DNA of 64,000 nucleotides, from NCBI GenBank assembly GCA_047967505.1, contig CM106541.1, one strand, 5' to 3'. Under the pieces are notes generated by a model. That model was not told the origin of the DNA. It worked only from the letters and a program-made list of their open reading frames with translations, and ran no database searches. This DNA comes from Dipteris shenzhenensis (Eukaryota > Polypodiophyta > Polypodiopsida > Gleicheniales). The position numbers and the translations under genes are program-made. This document shows positions 37,401 through 43,400 of the stretch, in pieces. Each line of letters starts with the position of its first letter. Position 1 is the stretch's first letter.

Positions 37401-40400
37401 GACAGGACTCAGGAAGAGAGTTCAGAGTGGTGGAGATCATCTCTGAATCCGAAATGACTTCATCAATGTTAAGCAATTGTTCCCTGAGATCCTGAAGCTT
37501 TGTGAGGTGAGAATTCATGGAATCTCCCTCATCCATATGTGTATGGGAAAGTTCTCGCTTCAGAAAGGAAACTCTGGCATCGTTTCTTGCTGCAAACATA
37601 CTCTCCAGTATTACCCAAGCTGCCATAGATGTCTTGCATGACCGAATATGAGGTATAATGAACCTCTTGACAGAAAGAGAAATTACTGAAAGAGCTTGTG
37701 CATCTCTAGAGTCCCATCTTTTCTGCTTTGCTGTGGGAGCTCCTGGAGCGGTTGCTCCAATCACCTGTGCTGTATTTGTACCTCTACCCCTGCCTCCAGC
37801 TGTAGGAGTGACAGGTATAGGTGTTGTATCTGGTTTTTCTTCATCTCCATTGACATAATCCCAAAGATTTCTGCCAACCAAGATATTGCGAACCATGAAA
37901 CTCCACAAGGAGTAGTTGGTGCCATCCAACTTATCCTCCTGTGTGACAACCCCGAACACCTCATTTGAGTTGTTCTGTGCCATTTTTGCCAGATAAACTC
38001 AGGAATACAGCAAACTGAACAAGTAAAATCCCTTCCTGAGATGTAAGATGCACAAGTAAAATCTGCAAAGAAAAATATGCCCACAGTGACAAATACTGTT
38101 ACAGCCTGTCAAAGGCTCAAAATGCACTTCAATTTGTCCTGCAAATGCTCTAAAAAACTTCCAAAAAACACAGCAGAATTTGCCAATGTCTGCAATGTCA
38201 CTCAAAATGAATCCAAAATTGCCTGCAACAATCCCAAAATGCTTATACACTGCCAAATTGCATCAAAATACTAAAAGCCACAATTTCTTCAGGGAAATTG
38301 CATCCAAAAGAGGGCAAATTGCCTGAAAGCCCCAAAAATGCAAGAAATTGCTGTGTAAAGCAAAAAGGCCCAAATTTTTGCAAGAAATTGCAACTCAAAA
38401 AGGGGCAAATGACTGAAAGTCCCAATTTGCAATTTATCTGCAAAAAGAACCAAATTCTACTGCCTATGTGCGCAAATGAGCACACCCTTAATCTCAAAAT
38501 GCACCTGCTTGAATCCACAGCCAAACAATGGCTCACTGCACAAATGCTTGACAAAGATAAAAACACCTGCAAGATTCACCTGCAATGAAAACTCTCCAAA
38601 TGACCAAGGCACCCTTTTGCAGAAGGACTAGAACAGCCCGTACAGTACGGACTGTATGGCTGTACTGACAGCTAACGAGGGTTGTACAGCCCAACGTAGG
38701 TACGGTTGATCAGAACAGTACGGATGACCGTACTATTGTACGGCCTAATACACGTTGATGGAGAAGCTTTTGCAACTACGTACGGAAGAACTGTCAAGAG
38801 TAGTACGAACAACACAAGAAAGCAGGTGTACGGACTGATGCAGGTGTACGGTCAATAGTACGGTACGACAGTCATACAACGAAAGTACATCGCAGGTACC
38901 TATACCAAACAACGCTGTTCAGAAAACAACCAGCGTACAACGCTTGTACGACAGTGTACGGACGAACGTACGGACGAACTACAAGCAGAAGGTACGGACT
39001 GCGCGGCAGATGTACGGCTGTACAGAACAGTCCGTGCAACTTGTATGGACAGCAGTGCAGGAGCAGTGTACGGACAATGTAGCGGAAGGCTATACGGTCT
39101 AGGAGCGCAAGTTGTACAACAGAGTGTACGACACCTAGAGGCTGGTGCGCAAGTTGAGTTACGTGAGCTTGGGAGCTAGAGTAGAAGATGTGGGAGCTAG
39201 TCCAGAAAGCAGGAGCTCAGGATCTAAGAGCACTCTCACACATGGACAATGGTAGAAGTCCGAGGAGAGAAGCAGATGCTCTAATACCAAATGTTACAAA
39301 AAAAGAGTGTGTGAGAGCAAGAGAGCTGAACGTAGTGCTTGCAATAGAAGAAGTGACTAATACAAGAAGTGGGATGGGTTTTGTCTAAGTGACAAAACCT
39401 TATCCTTCACTAACCATAGTTAGTGAACTAACTATGGTTAGGGGAAAAAACCTCTAAAGGAGGGAAAAGTGCCCCTAACCTACTTATTACATTACATTGG
39501 TCACTGCTGAATTATAATAATAATTCTAACAAAAACAAAGATACCCTCCACTACAGCTGATGGGTCACAGCAAAGTGAAACAGGAGTTTTCACCATGTAT
39601 GCAACTGATGCATACATGGTGATGGGTCACAGCAAAGATAATAATTCTAACAAAAACAAAGATACCCTCCACTACAGCTGATGGGTCACAGCAAAGTGAA
39701 ACAGGAGTTTTCACCATGTATGCAACTGATGCACTCAGCCTTTTCTTTCCTGAGAAGAATACCTCAACAAGAGCATTCACAACTCATGCCAGTGTTAGGC
39801 TGTCAGCTCAATGCACAAAACCCCAAAGTTGCTTAAGCATTCACTTACTATTGCCCCTTTTCTGGCTACTGTAGGAAGCACTGAAAATGCACCTATTTTC
39901 CCCTTTTTCTATGCAAAGGCGTGCATCTTTTATACTCAGCAAATCTCTAATTTTCTACTGACTTTCTCACAGTAAAATGATTAACAGATGGGTGGAATCT
40001 GATGGCAAAAACTGTCTCTCTTTTTTTTTGGACACTAACTGGATGAGTAACCGACTAATTACACTAACCATACTAACTAGCTCTGGTCTGGTTAGCCTAT
40101 AACTGAGCTCTAACCAGAGTAACTGGACTGATCACAGTCTGGCTACACTAACCAAACTTGTCTGATTAGGTCAGGATAGCTGGACCAGGGTTAGGCTAAC
40201 TGGGTATTGCTCCACGGGTTGCTCCTATCAGACGAGCTAGAGCACCGGCTCCACGCACAATGGCAAAACAGAGACTCCAAGGCGAGGCAATGGCCAGCCG
40301 TGACAGGCCAGCTGAGGGTGAGGAGCTGAGGCGAAGGCCGGGGATCTCGAGCTTGTGTCCTTTCACTGCTTGTTCCACCTATTCTTGTGTCGAAGACTTC

Positions 40401-43400
40401 CACCAAAGCACGGGCTTGGTCCAAGAAGCGTTCGATGCGACAGACATGCTGCTGAGGAATTGGAGCTTCAGCGACTCTTAAACGCCAGTGCCATCAGCTA
40501 TGCAACGAGCAGCTTCACCGGCCGACTAGCATCTGCTCACATCCGATCCATGCACCTCTCGACTCAACCGGGCAACGAAGGCTCCCGCAAGGCTTCAGAA
40601 CAACATCATCTCCATCAACGCCTCCTTGCTTTGACGGACTCAACCAGCAGCCGCGCACCCTTGGAGCTTCAAGACAGCGAACTCCGCTCTCCAGCAGACC
40701 TTCACCGCCGACAGCCCACGGCCAACCGCACGGGCGTTGTGTGTTCTTGCGACCCCTTCACGGCAGCAGAAGGTAGAATCTCCTATACGCGGCCTGCGGC
40801 TGTTACGCGACCTGACGGCAACTTAGGATGCGGTGGATTCCTGTTGATTGGCGTCGTGGCCTCTAGGCAGGCTGCTTGGTGGCTGAGGGGCGGTCGAAAT
40901 TGTACCTAACAGTGATTACTTAACTTCTTACTCTGCCTTTTACAGTAATAGCAAGGTCCTTTCTTCATTTTGATCATGATCATCATGTTGAAACTAAAAA
41001 GTAAAGTTGTGCCTTGGTTTAATCTGAATTGGAGTTTCTGATTTTGTCTTTTATGTTTAGCCATAAAGGCTGTATCATCCCGATTCCTTAACCTCTTGCT
41101 CTGCATTTGGCTTCCCTTCTCATCATAGCTCTCAAAATTCTCTCTTGGACATTTTTCAATCCCATCAATCATACCCCACAACTTTCGAGCTTTTAAAATA
41201 CACTCAAGCTTGAATTTCCATGCCATAGTTGGTTCGTTCTGACTAGGTGCTCTCTGAAGGGGACATTCATTGGTCTAACTCATCATGCCTTGATTGGAGT
41301 ATCCCATAGACTAGGTGAGTGCAGTGTGTGCTTTAATGGGACAGATCGATCAAATAAAAGTAAGCACATTGGTGTCAGCCTCATGTTATAAGGATCACAG
41401 CCGCAAAGCAACTCCCCAAGTAACAACAATAGGATGATGACAAGGGCCTGTGGCCTCGGTGTGAGAGTTAGCTTGTTCTTTTAAACCAACTCTGTCCAAG
41501 CTGAGGTTTCTTGGGCATCTACATGCAGTTTGAAATGGTAAATCATCTGCTTTGTCCACCCCAGAAAAAACAGCCTGCCTTTGCATCTCTTGCCTTTCTT
41601 GATGTTCACACGTTCTGTAATTTTGTAATTCTTTAGGGCTCTCTGCCCGTTTTTCTTGAAGTTCTTTGTCTACTATGGTTTACTATTGTACTATTGTCTA
41701 CACATCTGTACTGCAGAGATGGTAATTGCTTACCAACCAGGTAACCTACAGAAAGGTAAGGCATGTGTATCAGCCTGCAGCGCCCATAGAACACATCAAT
41801 GTATATTAGTGGTCCACATGCCATCAGGTCATTGCAATATCCACCAGCAGTGGGAGTCATGCAGATGGCCAAGGAGACCTTCGTGTGCTCAGCATGAGCA
41901 CTCACCCATGATCCCCCGGGTTATTGCTCATTAGATGCAGCCTAGAACAGCAGACAGACTGGGCTTGGTCTAAGAATGAACAAGGAATACCATAAGAAGG
42001 AAAGAAAGAAAGATATATTAATGTCCGCAGGAGGCCTCGTGGGCCTATGGGACAAAGTACGGAATCAAGTAACTCATACAGAACACTGTGGGCCGAGGCA
42101 AAGGGCTCACTAAGGCCCTTGCTGAGTACTAAAATGCTATACTAGTACAAAGTAGCAAAAAGGTAGCAAAATAGCATGAGGGTGGCATGAAAATATCAAG
42201 TGCTCATAGCTAGAGTCCCAAGTGCATGAACCGGCTCCACGTATCCACGCTCCATGGTGGCTCTCTGATGAGATGCAGAGAGCTCACGTATATGCATCTG
42301 TCGGGCTGTCTCTCGTGGTGGTGGAGGGCATGGTCTCCTCGATCTCTGGATCCGATGGGCTATGTCAAGGGTGACACCTCGCCTTAGTCAATCTCCCCTG
42401 AGGAGAGCTGAAATAGGTCGAACTTCGATTGTGTGTGCTCTGGTCGCCTATCGCATCGTGTACTAGCAGGCACCAGGGCAGGTGACAATACCAGCATGGT
42501 ATGCATAATATAGAGAGTGCCTAATCTTTTACTAATTGCTCATACATGGACATGCGTATAAGCAACAGACTTTAAGACCATAAAAGAACAACTTGATTGG
42601 TCAGAAATGAATTCATTTTCAGGTCCATCTGACATAGTCAAAAAACTAGCTGCACATTGCAACAGAATGCTCAAGAGGACAAAAGAATGTTATTCAATCT
42701 TAAAACAATTTGAAATTGAGTTCATTCTCTTTCTGCCCGGAGTCCGGATGGGGGAACGAGCAACAGGAGTCACCCCTCCACCTTGATACAAAGGAAGTGC
42801 TGATTTTACCACCTGTTTTTTCATTTTTGGACAGCCCAGCATACAAGGCTGCAAAACGCTCAGCATTGTGACCCTCCCTTGTATAATCAATTTCCTCAAA
42901 CATGCGTTCTACCTGAAAACATAACCATAGAGAATATGTTGAAAGTCTTCCTAGTTGCACAGAATAGGCACAAGAGCAACGGGCACCAGCAAAACAAGAA
43001 GAGATTGCCCGATCAAGAATTCTCCAGCTTTTCCAACCTCTAAAATGAAGACATCATGCAGCACCACAAATTCAGACAGAACAATTGTGTTTTCTTCTTT
43101 CCTTATAAGAAAAGTATAGATGTCAAATTCATCATTTGGTGTCAGAAAGAGCCACATTGTGATATGACATTTGATTCAAGTCCCTCCCTTTTGTTGCTTT
43201 CACCTATCTAGCTACAGTTGCTCAGGATGGGTAGCTTCTAGGACTTGCAACTTTACATGTCCCTCCTTGAGTCACTTTATTGTTAGAAAGTTAAAATTGT
43301 AAAATTTAGCGCTTTTGCAGTTACTCAAGGCTTCAAGAGAGAAATAACAACCATTTCATTCACAGCAGCCACTATGTCCTGACGAGCTCCTAGGAAGCGC

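Larger units (their letters stand above)
37200..40911 (-). mobile_element. Copia element 2: LTR, PBS, leader and gag only
   Basis: Minus-strand unit. LTR 40911 to 39292 (1,620 bp, TGTTAGG...GTAACA), PBS variant TGGTATTAGAGC at 39289-39278, a low-complexity leader to 37,984, then gag from ATG at 37983. Gag starts [13 protein letters not shown], has [20 protein letters not shown], and after a frameshift near 37,385 continues to [13 protein letters not shown] near 37,300. No protease, integrase or RT follows, and no second LTR was found, so it is 3'-truncated. Its right edge lies inside the gag of another copia. Confidence 0.75.

Noticed and set aside
40355-40909. Plus-strand open frame of 184 codons
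   Set aside because: Lies antisense within the copia 2 LTR, has no recognisable domain, and is explained by GC-rich composition.
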